A stretch of DNA of 64,000 bases from Vibrio marinisediminis (GCF_014050145.1 NZ_JACFYF010000001.1:434001-498000), one strand, 5' to 3'; shown: positions 44,436 through 53,731, counted from the first letter of the stretch. Notes: a model not told the origin generated them from the sequence alone. Program-made: numbers and translations.

Positions 44436-44464
44436 ATCCCCCGCTTTATGCGGGGGATTTTATT
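44436..44464 (+). terminator. Rho-independent terminator of the pro operon
   Basis: A perfect 7-bp GC-rich stem CCCCCGC / GCGGGGG with a 5-nt loop followed by ATTTTATTT. It lies 11 nt past the proV stop and may serve the convergent gene too. Confidence 0.92.
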
Positions 44465-44474
44465 TAAGCCAATC

Positions 44475-45179
44475 CTATTTGGAATGGTACAAAAACGCCT
44501 CGGTAAGCTGACGAAATAACACCTCAACACTCGGACGCTCATCCATATGGCTATAGAGTGTGGTATGCACATTCGCTTCAATCTGCGCGGAATGGTGGCA
44601 AATCTGATTACACAGCTTTACTGGCTCAACCAATTTTTCAACATCCGCATCGATGATAATGCAAGCTTGTGACAACACCACCTTACCGCCTTGCTTCTTG
44701 AGCAATACACGCTGCGCTGTGCCAACAATTTTCTGCCCTGCAATATTGAGATTATAATCCCCATCACAGTACGAACCGGGGGTTGCATGTACCTCTACTG
44801 TCACACCAATTGATTGGAAAAATGTTTTCAACACTCCACATAAATTTAAGTACGCTGTTTTAATGTCATACGGCAAATCGTCTGGCCAATGATAAATATG
44901 CGACAAGTTAATAATACCCAGCAATTGAGGGACAGGCGCACCACCAGTTTTACGCGCCGTCAGCGCCCAACCTGTTTGGGCAAGTGACTGCACCAACTCA
45001 TCGCTCAATGACCACTTATTTCCCGCAGGAAGAACCAATGTTGGTACTTTGGCTTGCCACAATAACAACACTTGATCTAATTGACTGGCTTTAACTTGCT
45101 CTATCAACGCCTGCTCTTTCTCAAACAGTGCTTGCACTTCAATTGAAGGGTAACGGATTAACTTGTTCTTACTCGCCAT
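44475..45179 (-). CDS. Lipoate-protein ligase A family protein
   Basis: A 234-residue member of the biotin/lipoate ligase superfamily. The catalytic-lysine motif AGQKIVGTAQRVL is present (about 164-176). The nucleotide-binding RRxxGG motif is degenerate (TARKTGGAPVPQ), so it may be an octanoyl/lipoyl transferase or a salvage enzyme rather than canonical LplA. The start at 45179 has TTGGAG upstream, supporting it over an in-frame upstream codon. It converges on proV. Confidence 0.82.
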   Translation of the reverse strand: MASKNKLIRYPSIEVQALFEKEQALIEQVKASQLDQVLLLWQAKVPTLVLPAGNKWSLSDELVQSLAQTGWALTARKTGGAPVPQLLGIINLSHIYHWPDDLPYDIKTAYLNLCGVLKTFFQSIGVTVEVHATPGSYCDGDYNLNIAGQKIVGTAQRVLLKKQGGKVVLSQACIIIDADVEKLVEPVKLCNQICHHSAQIEANVHTTLYSHMDERPSVEVLFRQLTEAFLYHSK

Positions 45180-45408
45180 AGGAAGCTCCAAGAGATAGCT
45201 TGTACTCAAACTAACATCACAAATCATTACTCAGTATTGAACTAAATTATTCCTTAAATCGAACAGAATTTAGATCAACTTACAAATTACCAACATCTCA
45301 ATATATACAGATGAAATCCTAAACACTAAACTTATGAAAGAATAGTAATTTAAGTGATAATGAATTGTTATATAATGCATTATTCAATTAGCAAGGATTG
45401 TGCGTAAG

Positions 45409-46023
45409 ATGGTTTTAAAAGCAAATTACGATGCCATAGCCAGCCACTGGCTATGTAACCGCACCCATTTGCCTGATCAAGATCAAGCGATGTTTGAACA
45501 CTTCATTGCTCTATTACCACAACACGCTCAACTTCTCGATCTCGGCTGTGGAAGCGGTGAGCCTATCGCGACTATGCTAGCAAGCCACGGCTTCAATATT
45601 ACTGGCATCGATCGCTCACACATGCTCCTTGCACACGCACAGCAAATTCTACCAAAGCAAACATGGCTACATGCCGAGTTAGAACAGTTTTCGCCTACGC
45701 AGAACTACCACGGCGTGGTGATCTGGGATTCCATGTTTCACTTACCAAGAGAACAACATCAACCATTACTGCAAAAGGTGTATGACTGTTTGTTATCGAA
45801 TGGCGTGGTTATTCTATCCAGTGGCGGCAGCCACACCCATATTCCCGCTTTTGTCGACACTATGTTCGAACAAGAGTTTTTTTACGATTCATACCCAATC
45901 CAAGAGTTATTGAATCACTGTAAACAAATTGGCTTTGAGCTAATTGCAGAGCAGTTAGTCAATAAACCGGATGGGAAAAGAGATAAAGGACGCTTAGGCG
46001 TTATCTTACGCAAACCAAACTAG
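45409..46023 (+). CDS. Class I SAM-dependent methyltransferase
   Basis: A 204-residue cytosolic methyltransferase. The SAM-binding motif I is LLDLGCGSGEPIATMLASHG, followed by ITGIDRSHMLLAHAQQ (acidic loop) and a VVIWDSMFHLPREQH motif. The ATG at 45409 is chosen. An in-frame GTG at 45400 is only two bases from AAGGA, but the ATG spacing is also long (about 11). Substrate unknown. A HAD phosphatase follows 21 nt downstream. Confidence 0.87.
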   Translation: MVLKANYDAIASHWLCNRTHLPDQDQAMFEHFIALLPQHAQLLDLGCGSGEPIATMLASHGFNITGIDRSHMLLAHAQQILPKQTWLHAELEQFSPTQNYHGVVIWDSMFHLPREQHQPLLQKVYDCLLSNGVVILSSGGSHTHIPAFVDTMFEQEFFYDSYPIQELLNHCKQIGFELIAEQLVNKPDGKRDKGRLGVILRKPN

Positions 46024-46044
46024 GTTGTTTTTTGGGAGAACAGG

Positions 46045-46671
46045 ATGTCATCAAAGAGCATTAAAAATATCATATTCGACCTTGGCAATGTCATTGTGCG
46101 TTGGTCACCGGTTGAAGTAATTCGTCTTACTTTTGGCGACTCAGAACGAGTCAATACAATCACTAAACAGATATTCCAATCACCAATCTGGCTATCTGCC
46201 AATCGCGGTGAATTGACTGAAGCCGAAGTACAAACAGCGCTGCAGAAAGAGTTTGGCTTATCGGTTATTCAGGCAGAAAAGATCTGCTACTACGTTAAAC
46301 ATACCCAACTCGTATTATTTGGCTCAATCGAACTACTGCATCGTGTCAAAGAAGCTGGCTACAACGTGTATGCCCTCTCCGATAATGTTCCCGAGATAGT
46401 GACTCACCTCAAACAGCAATACGATTTCTGGCCGCTATTTGACGGTGTAGTTATCTCCGCCGATGTGGGTTACTTGAAACCAAGCCCAGAGATTTATCAA
46501 ACCCTGATTGAGCAATATCAGTTGGACGCACAAGAGTGCTTGTTTATAGACGATATGCCTTACAACATTGAAGGCGCCGAAGCTATCGGTATGGCGGGTA
46601 TTCAATTCCAAAATGCAGAACAGTGCGAACGAGAATTAAAAATGCTCGGGATTTTAGTCGACGAAGAATAA
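46045..46671 (+). CDS. HAD-family hydrolase (subfamily IA, YihX-like)
   Basis: A 208-residue phosphatase. Motif I is NIIFDLGNVIVRW with catalytic Asp, motif II is YALSDN, motif III is LKPSPEIYQ, and motif IV is CLFIDDMPYNIEGAEAIG. The NVIVRW N-terminus is characteristic of the YihX/alpha-glucose-1-phosphatase group. It is 21 nt behind a methyltransferase gene and probably co-transcribed. Confidence 0.9.
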   Translation: MSSKSIKNIIFDLGNVIVRWSPVEVIRLTFGDSERVNTITKQIFQSPIWLSANRGELTEAEVQTALQKEFGLSVIQAEKICYYVKHTQLVLFGSIELLHRVKEAGYNVYALSDNVPEIVTHLKQQYDFWPLFDGVVISADVGYLKPSPEIYQTLIEQYQLDAQECLFIDDMPYNIEGAEAIGMAGIQFQNAEQCERELKMLGILVDEE

Positions 46672-46782
46672 GCAAAATGCGATGAGCATTTAAATTACAA
46701 ATAGAACAAAAAACGCTTTACCTCAACTTAACTAGAGGTTTTATAGTCAGAACCAGTACTCATTCGACCATAAAGGAATATG

Positions 46783-47340
46783 ATGAAAACACTGGTTCTG
46801 TTCTCTAGTGCCAACCCTCAAGGCAATACTGCTCAAGTGGTTGAGCGTGTTGCGCAGCATATTGATATGGAAATAATCAATATCGATGAGCTCTCTATTT
46901 CCGCGTACAACTATGAGAATCAATACCCTAATGACGATTTCTATCCATTAGTGGAGAAAATTCTGCAAGCGGACAATGTGATTTTTGCATCGCCGATTTA
47001 TTGGCATGCGCCAACCGCACCGATGAAAGCCTTCATCGATCGAATCACTGAATTAACCGACGTTGCGGCACTCAAAATCAAAGCTCGTTCGCTAGCAAGT
47101 AAGAGAGCATTTGTACTCACCAGCTCTGCCAATGCAGAAATATGTTCGGTGTTTGAGCAGATGTTTAGCAAAATTTTTAGTTATTTTAGTATGCAATACG
47201 CTGGCAAACTGCATGCAGATTGCCGTGAAAACATCGTCATAAACCCAAGAGAGTTGGATACCTTCATCTCAGCTTTGCTGACCAAACCTCTCGAGCGTTC
47301 GATCACTTATCTAAGTACGGATTCCAATGCTAGCAATTAA
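46783..47340 (+). CDS. Flavodoxin-fold NAD(P)H-dependent oxidoreductase
   Basis: A 185-residue flavin reductase of the NADPH-dependent FMN reductase family with VLFSSANPQGNTAQVV at the FMN phosphate loop and FASPIYWHAPTAPMKAFIDR at the flavin-ring loop. Of two adjacent ATG codons, the second (46783) is five bases after AAGGA. Its last 14 bases overlap the arylamine N-acetyltransferase gene, indicating coupling. Confidence 0.87.
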   Translation: MKTLVLFSSANPQGNTAQVVERVAQHIDMEIINIDELSISAYNYENQYPNDDFYPLVEKILQADNVIFASPIYWHAPTAPMKAFIDRITELTDVAALKIKARSLASKRAFVLTSSANAEICSVFEQMFSKIFSYFSMQYAGKLHADCRENIVINPRELDTFISALLTKPLERSITYLSTDSNASN

Positions 47341-48145
47341 CAACCCAATAGAACACTATCTCACCAAGCTCGATATTCCCGTATCATTGCGTGGTGTCGA
47401 GCGCGTTAATTATATGATCCAACGACACCTTAGCTTATTTGCTTTTAGCAGTGTTAATGTCATTTTAGATCGGGATTTAAGCTTAGATATTGAGTCGATT
47501 GTTGAACGAATTGTCGTTGGTAAACAGGGGGGTTATTGCTTTGAACACAACAAGCTAATGCAAAGCGCGTTAGAGTACCTAGGTTACAGCGTGCGACCAA
47601 TATTAGCTCGTGTATTGCTAAATGGTGATGAGCTCAACCGTCGTTCACACCGAGTGACGTTATTAAGTCTTGATGGTGAAAACTATCTAGTTGATGTCGG
47701 CTTTGGCTTGGCTACCCCTCGTGAAGCATTAGTTTTACAAAGCCAGCAATACACTTGGCATAACCAACAAGTGCGTTTGTCCGCGATTGAAAACCAAGAC
47801 TATCGCGTTGAGCAACGTGAGCAAGATAACTGGCAGACTCTCTACCGCTTCGATTTAAGCGAAACCACGGAAACAGATTGTGATGCCAGCCATTTCTATA
47901 CCCACAAACATCCGCAAAGCAATTTTGTTAACAATCTCGTGGTGTCAAAAGTTCACTCTAATACGCGTGAACTGGTCAAACGATTAGAGTTATTTGAATA
48001 TGATGATCAAGCCGGAACAGAGCGCTCATCGACTATAAAAACAGCCAAACAACTTCATCAAATACTGAGTCAGCAGCTCGGACTCAATATCAATGTGGAA
48101 GAGGCTCGCTACCTATTCGATCACCAAATGCAAAGAGCGCACTGA
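47327..48145 (+). CDS. Arylamine N-acetyltransferase
   Basis: A 272-residue NAT. The catalytic triad is visible: Cys in GKQGGYCFEHN (about residue 71), His in RRSHRVTLLSL and Asp in YLVDVGFG. It transfers acetyl from acetyl-CoA to arylamines and hydrazines. It overlaps the upstream reductase by 14 bases, a combination suited to reducing a nitro or azo compound to an amine and then acetylating it (inference). Confidence 0.9.
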   Translation: MLAINNPIEHYLTKLDIPVSLRGVERVNYMIQRHLSLFAFSSVNVILDRDLSLDIESIVERIVVGKQGGYCFEHNKLMQSALEYLGYSVRPILARVLLNGDELNRRSHRVTLLSLDGENYLVDVGFGLATPREALVLQSQQYTWHNQQVRLSAIENQDYRVEQREQDNWQTLYRFDLSETTETDCDASHFYTHKHPQSNFVNNLVVSKVHSNTRELVKRLELFEYDDQAGTERSSTIKTAKQLHQILSQQLGLNINVEEARYLFDHQMQRAH

Positions 48146-48228
48146 TTCCGCTATTATTCTGATTGATTGGCATTTTCTACTCTAACTGGTTACCCTAGTT
48201 CGAATTGAATCAGGGTAACGGAGTGACA

Positions 48229-48549
48229 ATGCCTGAGTTAAAACAAACCCCATCATTGGCTGATTTTCAGCATTATGTCGCCCAATTGGAAGTGGAGCGC
48301 GGCTTTGCCGATCAACCGGTATTAGAAAAATGCTTGCTGCTTGGCGAAGAAACTGGCGAGCTATTCAAAGCGGTGCGCAAATCCCAAGGCATAGCGATTG
48401 ACCCAAATTCTAAAGTCGGTGAGGTTGGTGATGAATTGGCTGATATTTTTATCTATCTATGCTCTATCGCCAATCGCTATGAGATCGATTTAGAGCAAGC
48501 CTTTATAGCGAAAGAAGAAAAAAACAAACTCAGATGTTGGCAGAAATAA
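48229..48549 (+). CDS. MazG-like nucleotide pyrophosphohydrolase
   Basis: A 106-residue all-alpha NTP-PPase. The Mg2+-binding residues appear in LGEETGELFKAVRK and VGDELADIFIYLCSIA (E-x2-E and E-x2-D patterns). The start at 48229 follows GGAG five bases upstream; an in-frame codon at 48205 has no ribosome site. Likely a house-cleaning enzyme. Confidence 0.85.
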   Translation: MPELKQTPSLADFQHYVAQLEVERGFADQPVLEKCLLLGEETGELFKAVRKSQGIAIDPNSKVGEVGDELADIFIYLCSIANRYEIDLEQAFIAKEEKNKLRCWQK

Positions 48550-48584
48550 GCTGACAAATTCATCTCTCTTAAGTGGTCTCACGT

Positions 48585-48935
48585 ATGTTCCAACTTCTAA
48601 AATTTGTCCTGATCAGTAATATTGCCACCGCGAGTGCCATTGTATTGATTGATTCCACAACGGGATTATTCGGCATTCGTTTTATCTCCGACTATGCCTT
48701 CTTTACCGCTCTTATCCTATGGGGAATCGCGGCATTACTTTATATGTACCCTCCTGCTGCAGGATTTGGCTCATCAAGTAATAAAGCCGAGCGCGTTGCC
48801 GACTCTATGGTCGATCGAAGCAAAAGCGACAAAGTAGACACATTGAGAGAAGAAGAAAACAGCCAGATGTTCACTAAGCTGTTTATCGCTGGCGTACCGC
48901 CAATGGCTTTATGTTTGCTCGCCACTTACTTGTAG
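48585..48935 (+). CDS. Hypothetical membrane protein
   Basis: A 116-residue protein with hydrophobic segments at about 5-25, 35-55 and at the C-terminus (AGVPPMALCLLATYL), connected by a charged soluble loop. Unrecognised family. It sits between MazG-like and HAD-IB genes with short gaps and may be co-transcribed. Confidence 0.6.
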   Translation: MFQLLKFVLISNIATASAIVLIDSTTGLFGIRFISDYAFFTALILWGIAALLYMYPPAAGFGSSSNKAERVADSMVDRSKSDKVDTLREEENSQMFTKLFIAGVPPMALCLLATYL

Positions 48936-48948
48936 GCTTATAAACCAA

Positions 48949-49563
48949 ATGAATCTTGCACTGTTTGATTTTGACGGCACCATAACCAATCAAGATGCCT
49001 ATACCGAGTTTCTCTTTTTTGCCACGCCGAAACCTCGGCTAATCATCGGTGGCGTTATCGCCTCACCCGTCATTTTGCTCTATAAGCTGGGCTTACTTCG
49101 AGCGAGTAAAACGCGCCCTATCCTGTCTAAAATCGCCTTTTGGCAACGCAGCATTCACCAAGTGGAAGTACAAGCTAAGCGGTTTGTGAATGATTACTTA
49201 CCCCAAGTAATGAGAGCCAATGCATTAGCGAAAATCGAGTGGCATAAGCAACGCGGTGACGAGATTTATGTGGTATCAGCATCGCTCAGCCCTTACCTCG
49301 ATATTTGGTGCCAACAACAAGGTATTAAAGTGGTGTGCAGCCGATTAAGCCAACGCAATCAGCGCTATACTGGATACTACTTAAATGGTGATTGCAGCCT
49401 TGATAACAAAGTACGCTTACTCAAGGAGCAACTCGATATTCGCCAATACAGCAAAATATACGCTTACGGTGATACTTATGAAGATCTCCCTATGCTTGAT
49501 ATTGCCGATGAAAAGTATTTTCGCTGGTTGAAAATCGACAATACTGACCAAGTCGCAAACTAA
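48949..49563 (+). CDS. HAD-IB phosphoserine-phosphatase-like hydrolase
   Basis: A 204-residue phosphatase with motif I NLALFDFDGTITNQD, motif II VVSASLSPYLDIW, and motif IV YAYGDTYEDLPMLDIAD. It is the HAD-IB branch (SerB-like, membrane-linked phosphatase or HisB-type), with an N-terminal hydrophobic insertion at about 29-50. Substrate unknown. Confidence 0.88.
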   Translation: MNLALFDFDGTITNQDAYTEFLFFATPKPRLIIGGVIASPVILLYKLGLLRASKTRPILSKIAFWQRSIHQVEVQAKRFVNDYLPQVMRANALAKIEWHKQRGDEIYVVSASLSPYLDIWCQQQGIKVVCSRLSQRNQRYTGYYLNGDCSLDNKVRLLKEQLDIRQYSKIYAYGDTYEDLPMLDIADEKYFRWLKIDNTDQVAN

Positions 49564-49587
49564 CCACTCTCGACGGATGGAGTCCCA

Positions 49588-49905
49588 ATGAATAACTTAT
49601 TTTCACACATCCCCCAATCTCTAGAGCAGGAACTGTTTGAAGATATTGTAAAAAATGAGCATGTTCGTATTGAACGTATTGTCTCAAATGGGCAAGGTTC
49701 ACCCGAGCATGGCTGGTACGATCAAGTCGATAATGAGTGGGTATTGGTCCTGTCTGGTTTTGGCATCATTGAATACCCCTATGGCAATGCTGTAAAACTC
49801 AAACAAGGCGATTATCTCACCATTCCAGCGCATCAAAAGCACCGCGTGAAATCTACCTCGCCAACCGAGCCCACAATTTGGCTTGCCATCTTTTTCCCTA
49901 CATAA
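49588..49905 (+). CDS. Small cupin-domain protein
   Basis: A 105-residue single-domain cupin: SPEHGWYDQ, VLVLSGFGIIEYPYG, LKQGDYLTIPAHQKHRVKST match the two cupin motifs with metal-binding His. Could be a metal-dependent enzyme or ligand sensor. Confidence 0.8.
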   Translation: MNNLFSHIPQSLEQELFEDIVKNEHVRIERIVSNGQGSPEHGWYDQVDNEWVLVLSGFGIIEYPYGNAVKLKQGDYLTIPAHQKHRVKSTSPTEPTIWLAIFFPT

Positions 49906-50041
49906 CTCTTATAGAACAACCTACTAAAGCAGATAAATAGGACTCTCGTCGCAGAAATCGATGGCTTCCTTGTGCGTTAAAAATGATTTAGACAGACTCC
50001 CCCCTCAGCCTCAATGGCAAGCTAATTAGTGGAGAATCTCT

Positions 50042-50857
50042 ATGCGACGCAAATGGTTAGTCATCAGCAGCTTAGTGGCGGTGGTGGCAATAATGATCGT
50101 CACTAAACCTGGCTCAGAAGGTCTTGAACTTGCCGATTGCGACGTCTCTCCTATCGTTGATACCGAGGTGAGCTTTATTGTTGACCAAGAAGCATTAGAA
50201 AACCGCGATAAACAACAGTTCGAAGCGTACTTCACCGATTCCCTTGAACAAGCCAATATAATCTTGCGCAACTCCTGCATTCCAATGACACGCTCGCTCG
50301 GATCTATTCGCTATATCGACTTAGATAAAAGTAACGTACACGATATCTTCAGTTTGCATAAACAAGTGGAATCTCAACTAAACAGTGACGACCTTGAGGA
50401 TGAATACCCACAGCCAAACCAGTTTTATGGTTTTGTTCTCGCTGAAAAATACGGTGATATCCTCGGTTTCTCTGGTCAAGCTGAAGTCAATTTAAGCCGT
50501 AAATTCTTCGCTATTGCCCATAATAATGGCATCAATTTGATTGAACACGAGTTGGGGCATCTTGCGTGGGCACAGCATGCAGAAGGCAGCCCTTACAATA
50601 TGCAGAACTGGCTAGAATCGGTCATTCTGCCTGAATTCCATCACTTCTTAAAACCTTATGCACGCGCCTACAAATGCGGTACCGGCGGTACGGTCATGAG
50701 TTATGAAGATGAAATCCTTCCCATCTATTCCAGCCCTAATAGCCATTATCGTGGTGAAGTATGTGGTGATGCGGAAAAAGGGGATAACGCCAGAGTCGTG
50801 ACGGAATTCGCCCAGCGACTCGCGCTACAAATGCAACCGATCAAAGCCGCACCATAG
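50042..50857 (+). CDS. Exported metzincin-like metalloprotease
   Basis: A 271-residue protein with an N-terminal signal/anchor (about 5-20). The zinc-binding motif is IEHELGHLAWAQHAEG (about 180-195), resembling H-E-x2-H-x2-G-x2-H but with Trp-Ala in place of the usual Gly. It is followed by a Met-turn-like GTVMSYEDEI about 50 residues later. Two conserved-looking cysteine positions in the C-terminal part suggest a disulfide. Proteolytic activity and target are unproven. Confidence 0.72.
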   Translation: MRRKWLVISSLVAVVAIMIVTKPGSEGLELADCDVSPIVDTEVSFIVDQEALENRDKQQFEAYFTDSLEQANIILRNSCIPMTRSLGSIRYIDLDKSNVHDIFSLHKQVESQLNSDDLEDEYPQPNQFYGFVLAEKYGDILGFSGQAEVNLSRKFFAIAHNNGINLIEHELGHLAWAQHAEGSPYNMQNWLESVILPEFHHFLKPYARAYKCGTGGTVMSYEDEILPIYSSPNSHYRGEVCGDAEKGDNARVVTEFAQRLALQMQPIKAAP

Positions 50858-50919
50858 CAACCGTACGAAACGCACTACCAGCGAATTAAGCATAAACAAC
50901 TTCAGCACGGGATGAAACG

Positions 50920-51333
50920 ATGGAAGCACTAAAAGCCCAACTTAACCAAGCCGGAATTAAGCATAGAGAAGTCAGCCGATATTCGATCCGTGTACCTCTT
51001 GGAATGTTCACCAATAATGCGACTGTCATTTATGACGTAGCCAAAGGCAGCTACCGCATTAGAACCAATAGGTTGCTACTGCTAATCATCTATTCTGTTT
51101 TACTGTTTAATGGCGTTCATAGCTATATCTATTCCAATCCAACCTTTGCGCTACCATTGGCTGCACTTTCGCTATTTGGATACGTCACCATATTATTAAC
51201 CGAAGTACAAAGCCGACCGCTAAAAGTCATTATCAATAACCTAAATCAATCTCTTAGCCATGCCGTGACTAGCGACAAAAATTCGCTCAGCTCTTTTGAG
51301 AAGCAAACCGAAACCAATAACAAAACCCGTTGA
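50920..51333 (+). CDS. Hypothetical two-TM membrane protein
   Basis: A 137-residue protein with a soluble N-terminus, two predicted helices (about 49-68 and 74-92) and a polar C-terminus. Unrecognised. The ATG at 50920 is preceded by GGGATGAAACG, so the ribosome site is modest. Confidence 0.6.
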   Translation: MEALKAQLNQAGIKHREVSRYSIRVPLGMFTNNATVIYDVAKGSYRIRTNRLLLLIIYSVLLFNGVHSYIYSNPTFALPLAALSLFGYVTILLTEVQSRPLKVIINNLNQSLSHAVTSDKNSLSSFEKQTETNNKTR

Positions 51334-51555
51334 CTTTTTACATCAAGCAACTGAAAAACAAAGAAATTAATATTGGGGAAAGTTATTTTTTGCAACGAAA
51401 TTACAGCCAATATGATAACAGACTCCTAAAATTTGAAGCCAATCTTAGCCGCGTGATTTCCTCAGTTACCCGACATGATTCTGATCAAATTTGCCCCTTC
51501 ACACACAGGTACTATTCCAGCAGTTTGTTTTAAAATTTAACTGAAGGAAAAGAAC

Positions 51556-52695
51556 ATGAACATGTTTAAAATCCCTGAGAGTATCTATTTTGGCGAAAAC
51601 GCCATGGAAGCGCTCAAAACCCTACAAGGGCGCAAAGCCATCATCGTAACGGGTGGTAGCTCAATGAAAAGGTTCGGTTTTATCGCTCAAACCCAAGAGC
51701 TACTTGGCGCTGCGGGCATCGATTCCATTGTGTTTGATGGCGTAGAACCTAACCCATCCGTTCAAACCGTGGTAAAAGGCGCACAAGCCATGCGTGACTT
51801 TGAACCAGATTGGATTATTGCGATTGGTGGCGGCTCAGCGTTGGACGCAGCGAAGATCATGTGGTGTTTCTATGAGCATCCTCAGTTAGGCTTTGAAGAT
51901 ATTATCCCTGTTTCTTCTATGCCCGCGCTACGCAACAAAGCAAAATTTGTCGCGATTCCTTCAACCAGTGGAACGGCATCAGAAATCACTGCATTCTCTG
52001 TGATTACTGATTTAGAAAACCACATCAAATACCCAATTGTATCGCCACATATCGTCCCTGACGTGGCAATTATTGACCCAGCACTTCCAGCCAAAATGCC
52101 GCCGCACATCACCGCGAATACCGGTATGGATGTCATGGCACACGCATTAGAAGCGTTTGTTTCAACCGTTGCGAACGATTATTCCGATCCACTCGCCATG
52201 CGCGCGATTAAGCTGGTATTTGAGAATATCGAGACGGCTTACAAACAGGGCGAGAACATGCCAGCGCGTGACAACATGCACAACGCTTCAACATTAGCAG
52301 GTATGGCATTTTCTAACGTATCACTGGGTTTAGTACACTCACTGGCACACAAAATTGGCGGTGAATTTGGCGTAACTCATGGCTTAGCGAACGCAATTTT
52401 GATGCCTTACATCATCGAGTACAACAAGCAGTCCACCGACAAATATGCCGAAGTGGAACGCTACTTAGCCATTGAATCAATCGAGAATGAACTGCGTGCT
52501 TTAAATGCCAAACTGGATATTCCATTAACGTTTAAAGAGATCAGCGAAGTGGAAATTAACGAGCAAGATTACCTAGCGGTGCTTGATCGCATGAGCCAAA
52601 ACGCCTTTGACGACCCATGCACACTAACCAACCCGGGCACTCCTAGCCCTGCCGATGTGAAAGAGATTTACCGCCGCGCTTACTATGGTCAGTAA
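51556..52695 (+). CDS. Iron-containing alcohol dehydrogenase
   Basis: A 379-residue NAD(P)H-dependent oxidoreductase with the family GGGSALDAAKIM nucleotide-binding motif (about 96-107), the metal-binding stretch NTGMDVMAHALEAF, and the LVHSLAHKIGGEFGVTHGLANA signature. AAGGAAAAGAAC is upstream. It could reduce an aldehyde or ketone, for example a fermentation intermediate. There is no obvious operon partner. Confidence 0.92.
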   Translation: MNMFKIPESIYFGENAMEALKTLQGRKAIIVTGGSSMKRFGFIAQTQELLGAAGIDSIVFDGVEPNPSVQTVVKGAQAMRDFEPDWIIAIGGGSALDAAKIMWCFYEHPQLGFEDIIPVSSMPALRNKAKFVAIPSTSGTASEITAFSVITDLENHIKYPIVSPHIVPDVAIIDPALPAKMPPHITANTGMDVMAHALEAFVSTVANDYSDPLAMRAIKLVFENIETAYKQGENMPARDNMHNASTLAGMAFSNVSLGLVHSLAHKIGGEFGVTHGLANAILMPYIIEYNKQSTDKYAEVERYLAIESIENELRALNAKLDIPLTFKEISEVEINEQDYLAVLDRMSQNAFDDPCTLTNPGTPSPADVKEIYRRAYYGQ

Positions 52696-52738
52696 GTCGC
52701 AGCCATTATCCTAATATCATAACCCAAACTTCGTAAGC

Positions 52739-52765
52739 TAAGCCCCGTCATCCGGGGCTTTTTTT
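52739..52765 (+). terminator. Rho-independent terminator after alcohol dehydrogenase
   Basis: The stem AAGCCCCG / CGGGGCTT with a short loop followed by TTTTTT, about 45 nt past the stop. It points also toward the convergent LysE gene. Confidence 0.93.
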
Positions 52766-52812
52766 CTATCCGTTCGCAGGCTCTGTTTTTATTTCAGTGA
52801 CTTTCAACTAAG

Positions 52813-53439
52813 TTACTTTTGACGCATCAATGCGATCGCCAGACCGGAACCAATAAAGGTTATCCCGCCACCAATGTTCAGCGCAGAAACGACCTTCGGC
52901 TTTTGTTTAAGCCAATTAGAAAGCTGTGAGGAAAATACCCCCATCAAACTAAAACCTACCGCGGTCAGTAGTGCAAACCAAACTCCATAGCCCACCATCT
53001 GCAAGGTAACAGATCCAAGTTGTGGATGAACAAATTGCGGGATAAACGCGAGCACAAACAGCCCCGGCTTTGGGTTTAATGCCGCTGAAAGAAATCCGGT
53101 GCTGTAGATAGAAAATAGAGACTGTGGCTTAGCTTGTTCTAAGTTAAATAAACGACGAGAACGCAAAGCTTTCACTCCCAGCCAAATCAAATAACCCGCA
53201 CCCACCAGTTTCACAACGTAAAATGCCACTTCGGATGTTTGAATAAGCAAAGTTAAGCCAAAAGTAGCGGCCATTACATGGAATAAAATGCCAGAGCCTG
53301 ACGCGCAACCAGAAACCCAAGCAGCTAATTTCCCTTGGCTTAAGCCCCTTGCGATGGCGAGTAAATTATCAGGACCGGGTGACATCACCAACAGTAAACA
53401 AGCTAAGGTATAGGGGATAAATACATCCAGCGGAAACAT
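52813..53439 (-). CDS. LysE/RhtB-family amino acid exporter
   Basis: A 208-residue inner-membrane exporter with about six hydrophobic helices. Family hallmarks are MSPGPDNLLAIARGLSQG near the N-terminus and the LGAGYLIWLGVKALRSRR-like segment (KLVGAGYLIWLGVKALR here). GGAG lies 6 nt before the start. Exports amino acids or homoserine-type compounds. Specificity unknown. Confidence 0.9.
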   Translation of the reverse strand: MFPLDVFIPYTLACLLLVMSPGPDNLLAIARGLSQGKLAAWVSGCASGSGILFHVMAATFGLTLLIQTSEVAFYVVKLVGAGYLIWLGVKALRSRRLFNLEQAKPQSLFSIYSTGFLSAALNPKPGLFVLAFIPQFVHPQLGSVTLQMVGYGVWFALLTAVGFSLMGVFSSQLSNWLKQKPKVVSALNIGGGITFIGSGLAIALMRQK

Positions 53440-53571
53440 AGTGACTCCTTGTCGCTAATGAAAATGGGGTCTTCTACCATACCGAACTTAGCACGCTGAG
53501 TTCGAGTCACAATTGACCAAATTTTCCACTATCTAGCGCACAATCTGTGTCACTTTTCCCAACCGCTAGAT

Positions 53572-53597
53572 AAAAAAACCCGCCAATAGCGGGTTTG
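53572..53597 (-). terminator. Terminator of the glycosylglycerate operon
   Basis: On the minus strand AACCCGC, a short loop and GCGGGTT are followed by TTTTT. It ends the EIIA-containing operon 150 nt past its last stop, with the inverted-repeat element at 53623-53731 in between. Confidence 0.85.
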
Positions 53598-53622
53598 ATT
53601 TGATAGTCAGTACTCTAACTAA

Positions 53623-53731
53623 TTGGCGTTGCCGCTAGGCGACCAGTAAGAAAAGTCTCTGAGCATTGCTTAAACATAAACTCGCTATGTGATGAGATTT
53701 TCGAATGCAGTAAACACCGTGGCAACGCCAA
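53623..53731. repeat. 109-bp element with 11-bp perfect terminal inverted repeats
   Basis: The ends are TTGGCGTTGCC (53623-53633) and GGCAACGCCAA (53721-53731), exact reverse complements separated by 87 bases. It sits between the EIIA stop and the operon terminator and could be a MITE-like element or a structured 3' RNA. No flanking target duplication was clear. Confidence 0.55.

Noticed and set aside
51330-51533. 67-codon plus-strand frame after the two-TM protein
   Set aside because: Starts with TTG overlapping the previous stop, no ribosome site, no domain and no clear protein character.
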